Shown here one piece after another: positions 28,287-37,502 of a stretch of DNA of 64,000 nucleotides. Below the pieces are notes generated by a model, which saw only the letters and a program-made list of their open reading frames with translations, was not told the DNA's origin and did not search any database. The first letter of the stretch is position 1, and every line of letters starts with the position of its first letter. The DNA is from Cytophaga aurantiaca DSM 3654 (GTDB lineage Bacteria; Bacteroidota; Bacteroidia; Cytophagales; Cytophagaceae), in contig NZ_KB903632.1 of NCBI RefSeq assembly GCF_000379725.1, forward strand, positions 221,387 to 285,386. The letters are read 5' to 3'. The translations under genes were made by a program, and so were the position numbers.

Positions 28287-29570
28287 TCAACTATTCGTAG
28301 TCTCGGGAATCTCTTGAACGGCTTTATTTGATTTCTTTAAAAATTTGCGATAGTAATGAACGAAAACTATTACCGGCCAATAACTCATTAATACAATTGC
28401 TACATCGCCCGGTAAATCACCACTCCTGAAAATAGGTATCAGAGCTGTCAATAAAATACCTGTTAATATCCAGGATAAATCTGAGCTGAACTGATTGAGA
28501 TAACGGTATAGCCAAATTAAGCCAAATGTCCATAAAATGGAAAATATAATTATACCTTCTGTTCCCATTTCACCATAAAATACCCCATATAACGTTGGGG
28601 AAAAACCAATGGTAGACTTTTCCAATCCATATTTTTTTTGATAATTCTGAAACCAACCTGCCAATGGTTTATCAGGCCATAAATTTCGGGGAATCGGTCG
28701 TAATAAAATATTTAAATGATCGAAGCCATAATTGTAATCTAAATATTTAGGATAGACTTGATACATCATCATAAAGCCATCTATAAAATTAACGTCATCC
28801 GATTCTTCCATACGATCAACACTCTCTTCAAATAATTCCTCTGCAGTAACCGTACGAGCTTCCGCATTTGTATAGCGCAATACGCGTGCAGCTGAAAAGA
28901 TGACCAGTATCAAAAATAGCCCCAATGCCATTAACCAAATTTTACGCAGCGGCTTGATATTACGGGTAATAAAATAACCGCAAGGAATCATCCATCCCAA
29001 AAATTGAAAGCGTAGCTCCGGACTATAAGAAATAAACGCTGCTATTACAAATGATATAACATATACAATCTTCACTTGAATATTAGAAGACTTGGCATAA
29101 ATGAATATCATTAAAAATAATATTATAAAGGAGCTGTTACCAAGCTTTGTAAGATAGCTATAGCTATTTTCCACATCCTGCAGAACAATTTGAAAAAAAG
29201 AAAACACTCCCAAGCCAATGAAAATATAGGTTTTTCTTTGGAGTAAAAACGTTTTCAATAATTCGTTTGAGTCTTTTATTTTTTTTACAGGAGCTTTATA
29301 GAAATACATAAATGTATAAATCATTATAGTACTTCCCATCATTATAAGCTCTGCAACGGTGTAGGCAATTTCAAAGTTGAATACAAAATCAATCTGATAA
29401 TTAAAACTCACAAAATGACTCAAACCTAATTCTAAAGAAAGAACTCTGTATTGAACCATCATATTAAATAATGCAATAAATATAGGGATCTCGCAACGCT
29501 TCTGTAAATAGAAGACTATTGAAGCCACTAAATTTATACTGAGTATAACGTAAATCAGATCTTTATCCAC
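28287..29570 (-). CDS. wzy: Oligosaccharide repeat-unit polymerase (Wzy type)
   Basis: A 427-residue protein with about 11 membrane helices and a large loop near residues 235-315. The loop contains RPIPRNLWPDKP (291-302), a motif I recognise from the oligosaccharide repeat unit polymerase family. It would link repeat units on the periplasmic side. No flippase gene is in its immediate neighbourhood; the nearest is at 10288. It follows a glycosyltransferase gene with a 50-base gap. Confidence 0.75.
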   Translation of the reverse strand: MDKDLIYVILSINLVASIVFYLQKRCEIPIFIALFNMMVQYRVLSLELGLSHFVSFNYQIDFVFNFEIAYTVAELIMMGSTIMIYTFMYFYKAPVKKIKDSNELLKTFLLQRKTYIFIGLGVFSFFQIVLQDVENSYSYLTKLGNSSFIILFLMIFIYAKSSNIQVKIVYVISFVIAAFISYSPELRFQFLGWMIPCGYFITRNIKPLRKIWLMALGLFLILVIFSAARVLRYTNAEARTVTAEELFEESVDRMEESDDVNFIDGFMMMYQVYPKYLDYNYGFDHLNILLRPIPRNLWPDKPLAGWFQNYQKKYGLEKSTIGFSPTLYGVFYGEMGTEGIIIFSILWTFGLIWLYRYLNQFSSDLSWILTGILLTALIPIFRSGDLPGDVAIVLMSYWPVIVFVHYYRKFLKKSNKAVQEIPETTNS

Positions 29571-29620
29571 TCTGCAACTATTTTAAAACTATTGATTTAA
29601 TATTCTTTAGTTACCGCCTT

Positions 29621-30493
29621 TTATAATTTCTTTAACACCTTTTGAGACAAAAGAATTATTTTGAAATAAAGAGAATTTAAATAAAAACCGAAATTCCGCA
29701 TGGGTATAAAACTATGCATTTCTCTTTTAGCATTTGCTCCTTGAAAATGTATCGTATTAAATCGAACATATTGATTTGTCACCTTCAGAATACCATACGG
29801 GAGACTATTAATAAATTCGAAATATTTCCTATTGTCTTTCATTACAAAATATTCATGACCTATTTCAAAGGCAGGGTCAAAGGTAGCTTGTCCGTCTGTA
29901 AAATATATATTGATTACATTATTCGGTTTGGCTTCCATATACTTTGTAAGCAAGGTCATATCAGAAACTCCTCCTGCTCCATGTTTCAAGATAAATGCCT
30001 TATAGTATTCATCTAACTCAGCATATGCCTCAGGACTGGTATAAATGGAATATATAAAGTTACAAAAATCAATCAATACATCTTTATCAATAAAGTTTGT
30101 ATGCCCCGAGATCCCACAAAGGGTCATTCCTGCATGAGCATACTTCTCTCCAAGTACCTTAATATCTTCATACAGTAGAACATCTGAATCGAGATACAAA
30201 CATTTTTGAATATTGTTCTTGACCATAAACTCCTTCAATACAAACCAACGTTGAATACAGATCAATTCAAACTCCATTGAATTGGTACTAAAGTGCTGAT
30301 AAATTTCGCCAAAAGCATTTGCCTCTTTTTCAAAAGCATGTATGTTTACATGCTTAATTAACGGTTCATATTTTTCAGATTCTTTTGTACCTATTAAATA
30401 GGCAAGAACAGTTGGATTTGTCGCCCTTAACTGAAAAAAGGTATTGTATAAATAAGCGCTGTTGCCTTTATGAATAAAAACTACCGGAATCAT
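29621..30493 (-). CDS. Putative glycosyltransferase, GT-A-like with DXD motif
   Basis: A 290-residue cytosolic protein. The start VVFIHKGNSAYLYNTFFQL resembles GT-A enzymes that use an N-terminal nucleotide fold. The stretch CLYLDSDVLLYED has the metal-binding Asp102-X-Asp104, and GAGGVSDMTLL lies at about 174-184. I cannot name the family. It overlaps the upstream GT4 gene by 4 bases, so it is translationally coupled and likely acts in the same assembly line. Confidence 0.65.
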   Translation of the reverse strand: MIPVVFIHKGNSAYLYNTFFQLRATNPTVLAYLIGTKESEKYEPLIKHVNIHAFEKEANAFGEIYQHFSTNSMEFELICIQRWFVLKEFMVKNNIQKCLYLDSDVLLYEDIKVLGEKYAHAGMTLCGISGHTNFIDKDVLIDFCNFIYSIYTSPEAYAELDEYYKAFILKHGAGGVSDMTLLTKYMEAKPNNVINIYFTDGQATFDPAFEIGHEYFVMKDNRKYFEFINSLPYGILKVTNQYVRFNTIHFQGANAKREMHSFIPMRNFGFYLNSLYFKIILLSQKVLKKL

Positions 30494-31644
30494 ACTGTAT
30501 CGTTTTTATCTGATAAGGAATTTACGTGTTTTAACACTGTGTCAACATTCGATTTCCAACTAGCATATTCAAGATATTCATCCCACATGGCAATATGCGC
30601 GTCTTTATTATTCAAATCCAGTACATTTAAAACTGAACCTACAAAAGCTTCTTTATTCATTGGAACTACCTCTCCAATTTTAAATTTCTCTACTGTTCGC
30701 GTCAGTGCAGAGGTTCCGTCACTTACAATCAGTTTCTTTTTGTGTGGCGCAATCAAATTCAAAATGCCACTTTGTGAGGTAAATGAATGTTTATAATATA
30801 AAAGTATAAGATCACAAGCGATTATCACAGATTGAATTTCATCATCACTCAATCTTTTTTCAATCCAAATAACCTGATCTTCTAAGCCTAATTGTTCAAT
30901 CTGTTTTTTATACACATCAATTGAAACATCTGAATTTGAAGGGTTGCCAGCAATGACTAAGATCATTTGAGGCAAATCCAATAAACTATCAATAAGAAGG
31001 GTGTAATTTTTTTCATCCCGGATGTTACCAATAACACCCATTAACTGAGACGATCCTTTTTTTTGCACTAATAAATTATGTAATTCATGATCAAACGTTT
31101 CATGAATATATAAGCCATGAGGGATATCTATTTTAGGTATATTGAATGCATAATATTTTTTATCAGGTAAATATTTATGATAAAACGCAATATCCATTAT
31201 ACGCATAACCTTATGCATCGTATATTCCGAAAGCCATTTGAAAGGAAGATAATTATCCCGATCCGGATCATGCAAAATAACAGCAAACACGTGTTTCTTT
31301 TTCAAGCCCTTAAATAAGGGTGTCCAGAAGATGGAAGTAATCTGTTCGTAATCATTAAACAGAACGACGGATGCCGGTTGATTTTTTAAATAACGATATA
31401 CTTTAAGAGGATTAATAATGCTTCGATAAATGAAATACCCTTTACGTAGTAAAACCGATTTTATTTTTAAAACATCTGATATCAAAACTTTTTTAAAAAT
31501 CTCATCTTCCTTATTGCTTGCATTCTCAGGAACCAATACCACACAGGATGAAACATCTTTGTGTTTGATGTATTCATTCGCAATGCAACGAGAATATTCA
31601 TAATTTCCGCCAAAACTATTCGTATTTAAAACAATAATTCTCAT
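30490..31644 (-). CDS. Glycosyltransferase, GT-B (GT4-like)
   Basis: A 384-residue GT-B protein. The donor domain starts at LMGVIGNIRDEKN (about 240) and has VIAGNPSNSD and VIWIEKRLSDDEI in the expected order. The canonical EX7E is replaced by YYKHSFTSQSG, so the catalytic region is divergent. It overlaps both neighbours by 4 bases, forming a three-gene coupled unit with the GT2 and the GT-A-like gene. Confidence 0.72.
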   Translation of the reverse strand: MRIIVLNTNSFGGNYEYSRCIANEYIKHKDVSSCVVLVPENASNKEDEIFKKVLISDVLKIKSVLLRKGYFIYRSIINPLKVYRYLKNQPASVVLFNDYEQITSIFWTPLFKGLKKKHVFAVILHDPDRDNYLPFKWLSEYTMHKVMRIMDIAFYHKYLPDKKYYAFNIPKIDIPHGLYIHETFDHELHNLLVQKKGSSQLMGVIGNIRDEKNYTLLIDSLLDLPQMILVIAGNPSNSDVSIDVYKKQIEQLGLEDQVIWIEKRLSDDEIQSVIIACDLILLYYKHSFTSQSGILNLIAPHKKKLIVSDGTSALTRTVEKFKIGEVVPMNKEAFVGSVLNVLDLNNKDAHIAMWDEYLEYASWKSNVDTVLKHVNSLSDKNDTV

Positions 31645-32678
31645 GTGGTCGAAAATTGTTGTTTTAATTTAGCTGCACCATCTTTTCTGAACTGAGGTGA
31701 TTTGAAAAATCCTTTATAGTACCCTTTTAAATAATTGATCCGGGTACGTTCCAATAAATAGAAGCTGTATAAAAACACGCCAACATTATACTTTTCATTG
31801 CGTAGACGCAGCCAGTTTTTAAAATGATAATAATATGATTTAAAACCAACCAGTGTAGGCAAAAGTGTCGCCAAATACCATCCGTCTAATTTATTCAACA
31901 AAACGAATGGCGGTAGAACAAACAACATACAAACAAATAATGTACGCAATACCAATTCTATGACTTTACCGATTGTGCTGCGTTTATTGATGCCGGATTC
32001 GCCATCTCCTAAGCCATATCTAAATGCTTCTTTTGAATATCCTGTAGCCGTTTCATGTCTTCCCCAGTACACATAGCGTTTATCCACCATATGAAATTGA
32101 TATCCGCTTTTTTTAACTAACCTTCCGAAGATGGTATCATCTGCTGCCAGAGTTAGCCATTCGCAATAGCCTCCTACCTTATTAAATACCTCTTTATAAT
32201 ATGCTACAGATCGCGAAGTAGGCGTAAACCATTCCTCGTAAATATCATCTTTATATCCATTAAATAATAAATACGCTGCTTTTGCAGGAAGTGTATTTAA
32301 ATCTTCCTCTTTCACATCAAAAGCTCCGCCGACAGCCTTAATTGTGGGGTCATTAAACGGTGTGATAATGCTTTCCAACCATTCCGGATGGAAACGGCAA
32401 CCAAAATCTGTACTTGCTATTAAATCGTATGATGCCTCGCGTATTGCCATATTACGGCCTTCAGCCACATTACAACGTTCTTTTTGAAGTACTTTAATTG
32501 GTATTACAGACTCCTTTTGCCATGCTAACAAAATCTCATATGTACCATCTGCAGAACCGGCATCTGTTATAATTATTTCTGATGGTTGAAGAGTTTGCTT
32601 CTTTAATTCGTCAATGGTTTGTTGTAAACGAAGAGCTTCATTGTAAACGGTAGAAACAAGGGTAAACTTAAGGGGCAT
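31641..32678 (-). CDS. Glycosyltransferase family 2 (GT-A), membrane-anchored
   Basis: A 345-residue GT2. The N-terminal catalytic domain has TLVSTVYNEALRL (6-18), ITDAGSADGT (36-45) and the acidic STDFGC element (92-97). C-terminal hydrophobic segments (about 250-275) suggest anchoring in the inner membrane. It is the first gene of a coupled minus-strand trio, with a 221-base divergent spacer to the plus-strand acyltransferase. Confidence 0.87.
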   Translation of the reverse strand: MPLKFTLVSTVYNEALRLQQTIDELKKQTLQPSEIIITDAGSADGTYEILLAWQKESVIPIKVLQKERCNVAEGRNMAIREASYDLIASTDFGCRFHPEWLESIITPFNDPTIKAVGGAFDVKEEDLNTLPAKAAYLLFNGYKDDIYEEWFTPTSRSVAYYKEVFNKVGGYCEWLTLAADDTIFGRLVKKSGYQFHMVDKRYVYWGRHETATGYSKEAFRYGLGDGESGINKRSTIGKVIELVLRTLFVCMLFVLPPFVLLNKLDGWYLATLLPTLVGFKSYYYHFKNWLRLRNEKYNVGVFLYSFYLLERTRINYLKGYYKGFFKSPQFRKDGAAKLKQQFSTT

Positions 32679-32870
32679 AGTATCGCATTTTCAATTACAA
32701 TTTAACCATTAATGTTGTGGGAGCAAAGAAGTTCAATAAATTATAATGGTTGAAAAGCCTACATCGGCTCCCATTTAAAGCTTTTGAATAGCATCATTCA
32801 TTAATCATCTATTCTGAATAATGACCTTTTGAATTAAAAGATCATTTGATATAATACTACTGTAATTAAT

Positions 32871-32878
32871 TATCTTTG
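32871..32878 (+). promoter_or_regulatory. Candidate promoter of the acyltransferase pair
   Basis: TATCTTTG is an exact TAnnTTTG -7 box. A TTTG at 32845-32848 lies 22 bases upstream, slightly longer than the usual spacing. The ATG at 32900 follows 21 bases later. The box overlaps the alternative TTG start at 32876, which argues for the ATG as the real start. Confidence 0.45.
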
Positions 32879-32899
32879 ATTTCCATTAAAATCTGCATA

Positions 32900-33910
32900 A
32901 TGTATTTTAAGATCGAAAATCGATTTGAATCAATAGATATTCTCAGAGGAGTTGCAGCACTTTCCGTTTGCATATATCACTTTTCAATTGGACTACCAGA
33001 CTTTCTTTCAGATGAAAATCCATTAAAAATTATTGGACAGCATGGATACCTTGGCGTTCAAGTATTTTTCATTATATCAGGGTTTATCATACCTTTCTCT
33101 CTTTATAAAGGAAATTACAATTCAACAAAATTTTTTACTTTTTTTTCAAAACGAATCATACGGATAGATCCTCCTTATTTAATAAGTATCGCATTGGCAA
33201 TATTGTTGAAATACTTAAGCACCTTTAGCCTCCTTTATCGAGGCCCCGAATTCAATATTAGCGCGCAGAATATTTTATGTCACATTGGGTATCTCTGTGA
33301 TATTTGCAACGAAGACTGGATCAATCCTGTTTATTGGACTTTGGCGATCGAATTTCAATTTTACATTTTAATAGCAATATGCTATACACACTTTATTGTA
33401 TCAAAAAATAACTATCTATTTTATGCTGCACTATTTTTATTAAACATTCCGGCATTGTTATCTTTGACAAATCCAGATTACATTTTACACTACATTTCTT
33501 ATTTCACTATAGGCATTGTTTATTTTCGGACAATACTCAATAAAATAAAACCTGTAACATTTTACATAATTACTTCCCTCCTCTTACTTGATATATGTAT
33601 TGTACATGGCGGTGCCGAAATGCTTGCAAGTGCTGCTACTGTATTAATAATCTTATTCGTAAAAAAATCGACAGCACCTTTTATTTTTTTAGGAAAAATA
33701 TCTTTTTCACTTTATTTATTGCATACAATTATTGGTTCCAGAATAATAAATTTTTCTATTACCATTACCCAGAACGAAGTCTATAGAGTTTTGATTGTTT
33801 TTATAGCATTACTGATATCAATCGTATGCGCATATGTGTTTTACTTGTTTATTGAAAAACCATTTATGAAATTATCTCAACGGATAACATATACTAAAAC
33901 CAACGCTTAA
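32900..33910 (+). CDS. Acyltransferase 3 family membrane protein
   Basis: From the ATG at 32900 the product is 336 residues with about ten membrane helices. The family start is clear (ESIDILRGVAALSVCIYHF, then FFIISGFI). A longer frame from TTG at 32876 exists, but that codon lies inside the -7 promoter box, so I prefer the ATG. It should O-acylate a surface glycan. The next gene begins 5 bases after the stop and is of the same family. Confidence 0.86.
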   Translation: MYFKIENRFESIDILRGVAALSVCIYHFSIGLPDFLSDENPLKIIGQHGYLGVQVFFIISGFIIPFSLYKGNYNSTKFFTFFSKRIIRIDPPYLISIALAILLKYLSTFSLLYRGPEFNISAQNILCHIGYLCDICNEDWINPVYWTLAIEFQFYILIAICYTHFIVSKNNYLFYAALFLLNIPALLSLTNPDYILHYISYFTIGIVYFRTILNKIKPVTFYIITSLLLLDICIVHGGAEMLASAATVLIILFVKKSTAPFIFLGKISFSLYLLHTIIGSRIINFSITITQNEVYRVLIVFIALLISIVCAYVFYLFIEKPFMKLSQRITYTKTNA

Positions 33911-33915
33911 TTTTC

Positions 33916-34953
33916 ATGTATTATAAGCAATTTAATGGAATTCGGGCTTTAGCTGTAATCGGTGTCATTCTTCACCACTGGACTTACGCACAAAATTTCT
34001 TAGCTGACTTAACGCATCATGGAGCAAATGGAGTGCCTCTTTTTTTTGTACTCAGCGGTTTTTTAATTACTACTATTTTAATCAATGTAAAAAGTGCTGA
34101 TGAACTTAACAGCTGGACTGCAATCAAGTTATTTTATGCAAGACGTATGTTGAGGATTTTCCCTATTTATTATTTAGTCATCTTCCTCTTAATGCTCATT
34201 GTCCCAATAGCTATTAGCCCTCATTTGATTTGGTTAATCAGTTATCAGTACAACAATGAGATATTCTTCCATGGTTGGCAATTACCAAGTTACATTCATC
34301 ATTTATGGACCTTATGTATTGAAGAACAATTTTATCTGATTTGGCCATTCATAATGCTTTTCTTTTCATTCAATAATGCATTTCGGTTTATTATCTTCCT
34401 GATCATCGCAAGTATTGCGTGTACCGGTTTCCTATATTTAAAAGACCCACAAAGTCCTTATTCATTATTTACACTTTCATCTTTCCCGGGACTTTGCATT
34501 GGGAGTCTTCTTGCATTTTTAAGATATAGAAAAATCAACATTCCGTATAGAAGATATCTTTTCTTGCTAGCATTAATTGGGTATGTAGTATTACATACAT
34601 CACACATTCATTTTTATGGAAAAGGATTATTAAGTGTAATTTCTTTTACTTCTGTTTTATTGTCCGTGCTTATTATTGACAAAACAGTTGATGGTTTCAA
34701 AGGTTGGCTAGGGGCATTATTAGAAAATGAAACAATATCTTTTATTGGAAAAATAAGCTATGGGCTTTACCTATACCATATGTTCATTCCGCATATAACA
34801 TCTTATTATTTAAATCAATTTTCTTTGGCATGGTATACGATGGCATTAATAAACATCAGTGTTTTAATGCTCTTCGCAGTGCTTTCCTGGTATATCATTG
34901 AAAAACCAATAAATGATTTAAAACGTTATTTCAACTATACGAAAGCTGCTTAA
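33916..34953 (+). CDS. Acyltransferase 3 family membrane protein
   Basis: A 345-residue protein with about ten helices. The N-terminus FNGIRALAVIGVILHHW carries the Arg and His-His of the family, followed by PLFFVLSGFLITT; WTLCIEEQFYLIWP lies near 132-145. It is the second gene of a plus-strand pair. It is not obviously a recent duplicate of the first, since the N-terminal motifs and loops differ, so the two may modify different positions. Confidence 0.87.
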   Translation: MYYKQFNGIRALAVIGVILHHWTYAQNFLADLTHHGANGVPLFFVLSGFLITTILINVKSADELNSWTAIKLFYARRMLRIFPIYYLVIFLLMLIVPIAISPHLIWLISYQYNNEIFFHGWQLPSYIHHLWTLCIEEQFYLIWPFIMLFFSFNNAFRFIIFLIIASIACTGFLYLKDPQSPYSLFTLSSFPGLCIGSLLAFLRYRKINIPYRRYLFLLALIGYVVLHTSHIHFYGKGLLSVISFTSVLLSVLIIDKTVDGFKGWLGALLENETISFIGKISYGLYLYHMFIPHITSYYLNQFSLAWYTMALINISVLMLFAVLSWYIIEKPINDLKRYFNYTKAA

Positions 34954-34978
34954 CTATAAAGTTGTTTAATAAAAAACA

Positions 34979-36040
34979 TTATATACTTTTCAACTTTAAT
35001 GCATTCTTCTCAACCAAATGCCAGGACAACCACGCAAATGGGAAAACTGTGATCAATGCTATCAAACTCAATAAATAAGGATCAATTTCAACACCTAAAA
35101 GTGCTAATATGGATTGCTGAACAATCATTCCATAAATATAAATACCGTAACTATAATCTCCGTTTTTACCCCACATAGATATTCGAGGATTAATTGAAAG
35201 GTATCCTACATATAGTATCAGATAAGGCAAAGCAACATATTTAAGCAACCAGGGAATATTAAAAAAAATGCAAATAACATACCCTGCCAACGCAAGTGCT
35301 GCAAATTTATTCGTATAGCTTATACGTTCTCTGTAAAGATAGGCTATGACACCTGATGTAAAATATAATCCAAAGTCGGAAAAATGATTTAATCGAAGAT
35401 CGGTATACATCAAAAAATAAAAATACTTGGGCGGAACAGTACAATATATATTTATAAGCTGCACTACGAAAAAAATAAAAAATACTATAAAGATTATCCA
35501 TTTTCTTTTGAAAATTCCGATGAAACTTAATCCTAGTACCATCATATAATAAGAAAATTCATAGGCAAGTGTCCATATGGATCCATTAACAACCGGAACA
35601 ATATTCGATTCAAAAACAGATGGCAGTGTCTCCTGTGTTTTGAATAAGGTAAGATTAATCAAATACGACCAGGTGCTTCTTAATTGAAAGTATTCAGTAA
35701 TTGTTTTACTTGTAAAGACAGGCCCTATAATACATACTGTAATTAAGACACATATTATCAATCCAGGAAATATTCTCAATATTCGCTTCCAGACAAAGGC
35801 GCCGCGTGAAGTACTTCTATCCATGCTTTGCATAATCAGCAAGCCTGAAATCACGAAAAAGGTTCTTAACCCTAAGGTACTAATCATAATTTCTCCACCA
35901 CTCATCTTATAGAGAATATCCTGCTCAACACCAACACCAACCAATACAAGAGAATGTGTAACAATAACCATTGCTGCGGCAATAATGCGCATAAAATTAA
36001 AATTGTTCTCTTGTTGCGTATTGGGAATTGAATATGTCAT
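34979..36040 (-). CDS. Acyltransferase 3 family membrane protein
   Basis: A 353-residue integral membrane protein with the family pattern: NFMRIIAAAMVIVTHS near 14-29, FFVISGLLIMQSMDRS, and LAYEFSYYMMVLGL near 160. It converges with the plus-strand acyltransferase pair (25-base gap) and lies 86 bases from the flavoprotein gene on its own strand. Likely acylates the glycan of the second export locus; substrate unknown. Confidence 0.86.
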   Translation of the reverse strand: MTYSIPNTQQENNFNFMRIIAAAMVIVTHSLVLVGVGVEQDILYKMSGGEIMISTLGLRTFFVISGLLIMQSMDRSTSRGAFVWKRILRIFPGLIICVLITVCIIGPVFTSKTITEYFQLRSTWSYLINLTLFKTQETLPSVFESNIVPVVNGSIWTLAYEFSYYMMVLGLSFIGIFKRKWIIFIVFFIFFVVQLINIYCTVPPKYFYFLMYTDLRLNHFSDFGLYFTSGVIAYLYRERISYTNKFAALALAGYVICIFFNIPWLLKYVALPYLILYVGYLSINPRISMWGKNGDYSYGIYIYGMIVQQSILALLGVEIDPYLLSLIALITVFPFAWLSWHLVEKNALKLKSI

Positions 36041-36126
36041 TAAAAAAGTCCTGTGATTAACTGTGATTTAAAAGGGATGCATCGCATAACAAAACATACC
36101 AAAACTAGTCGCACCGATTTTATCAA

Positions 36127-37416
36127 TTAAAATACTTTTTTGTTTGCAGCAAGAATTTGTTCTTTAAGCCCAAAGGCCGCTTCCATGGCTTTGTCCATAT
36201 TATAGTATTCCCATTCAGCAAAACGACCTAAGAGATGAATACCATAGGGCTTAAGATATTCTTTATAAGCCTGAATGATCTTGCGTGTTTCATGATCCTG
36301 AATCACGTATGAATTGGGCTCATTGTTATAATCTATAGGAGTAAGATTACCAGGCAGCATTTTAAGCTCCAGGAGCATCTCTTCATATGTACAAATCCCT
36401 GAAAACTCAACTGTACAAGATGACCTGTGAGATTCTATCAAAAGATCTGAGTTGTTTGTCGGGCTGAAATTGCCTGTATAAATAATACGATGAGCTTTGA
36501 ATTTCGGTTCGGGGATATATAACCAGGATAAATCATTTGCATCGCAGCTACACAATACACTTGATGTACCATTTGAACGCAGTTGTTTTATTTGATCATT
36601 ATACTTGAATGATTTATCAGATGAAATAGTTAAAAGATCCGGAAGTTTTCTGATATCACCTGTATAAATTATATGATTAAAGGATTCTCCAAATATTTTC
36701 ACCGAACGATTGTCTATGAATATTTCCTCTAATGAACTATTACAGGTTACTGACAAGCCATATGCTAGCCGTTCTGCAATAAACTGAGATCCTCCCGATT
36801 TGGGATAATAAAAATTCGCATGAACCATTTCGCCTTCTTCTTTTCGAATAATGTTCGCTGAAATAATTTCAAGCAGTCGGGGCATTGGCAATTTCCCTTC
36901 CAGCCATTGCATAGAAACCTTACTTAAATCTGTCTTCCAAATTTTATTATTGTAAGGTTTGAAATATAATTTGTACAGAGTAGAACCAAATGTGTTTTGA
37001 AGAAACGTTTCAAAATTATCATAAGCCATTGGATCCTTTGCGCCTACTTTATTTATATCTACCAATTCCGCCATCACTTTTTCTACTATATCCGCATCTA
37101 GTTGATATAAGAAATTTTCTATCGGATAACCAATAAATCTATTTTCAAAAAATATTTTAGCATTTCTTTTTGCCTGAACAAATTCTGTTTCTTTATTAAA
37201 TTTTGTCCAAAACCAATCTAGTATTTCCTTGTTTTTACTATTAAAAACATGACCTCCTACCCGATGATATAGCACATCCTGCGCTCGATCACAATGCACC
37301 AAGCCACCAATAGTTGACTTACGTTCAAATACTCTCACTTCATTGGTCTCGTTTAATATTGAGGCTATAGACAAGCCTGAAATACCGGAACCAATAACAG
37401 CAATTTTATTTTTCAT
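36127..37416 (-). CDS. UDP-galactopyranose mutase-like flavoprotein
   Basis: A 429-residue FAD enzyme. The dinucleotide loop is GSGISG (9-14), followed by FERKSTIGGL at about 30-39. The segments GGHVFNSKN (54-62) and FKPYNNKIWKTD resemble those in UDP-galactopyranose mutase, which makes UDP-galactofuranose. The match is to the wider mutase/protoporphyrinogen-oxidase-like group rather than to classical Glf, so a mutase role is inference. Set in the second locus next to the sulfotransferase fusion, 86 bases downstream of it. Confidence 0.7.
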   Translation of the reverse strand: MKNKIAVIGSGISGLSIASILNETNEVRVFERKSTIGGLVHCDRAQDVLYHRVGGHVFNSKNKEILDWFWTKFNKETEFVQAKRNAKIFFENRFIGYPIENFLYQLDADIVEKVMAELVDINKVGAKDPMAYDNFETFLQNTFGSTLYKLYFKPYNNKIWKTDLSKVSMQWLEGKLPMPRLLEIISANIIRKEEGEMVHANFYYPKSGGSQFIAERLAYGLSVTCNSSLEEIFIDNRSVKIFGESFNHIIYTGDIRKLPDLLTISSDKSFKYNDQIKQLRSNGTSSVLCSCDANDLSWLYIPEPKFKAHRIIYTGNFSPTNNSDLLIESHRSSCTVEFSGICTYEEMLLELKMLPGNLTPIDYNNEPNSYVIQDHETRKIIQAYKEYLKPYGIHLLGRFAEWEYYNMDKAMEAAFGLKEQILAANKKVF

Positions 37417-37502
37417 GAATGATTTCCCTCTTTACTATTAATTTATACCAAAATGAATACGTTCTTACTTATCTATATAACTGGACGATAAAATCGAGCA
37501 TC

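Noticed and set aside
34957..35001. AAAGTTG...CAACTTT between convergent acyltransferase genes as a bidirectional terminator
   Set aside because: Only 7 paired bases with a long loop, and the right arm lies inside a coding region.
36100..36107. TAGTTTTG box upstream of the minus-strand acyltransferase
   Set aside because: The -7 match is exact, but the only TTG partner is 16 bases away and the start codon 60 bases off; chance match in AT-rich DNA is likely.
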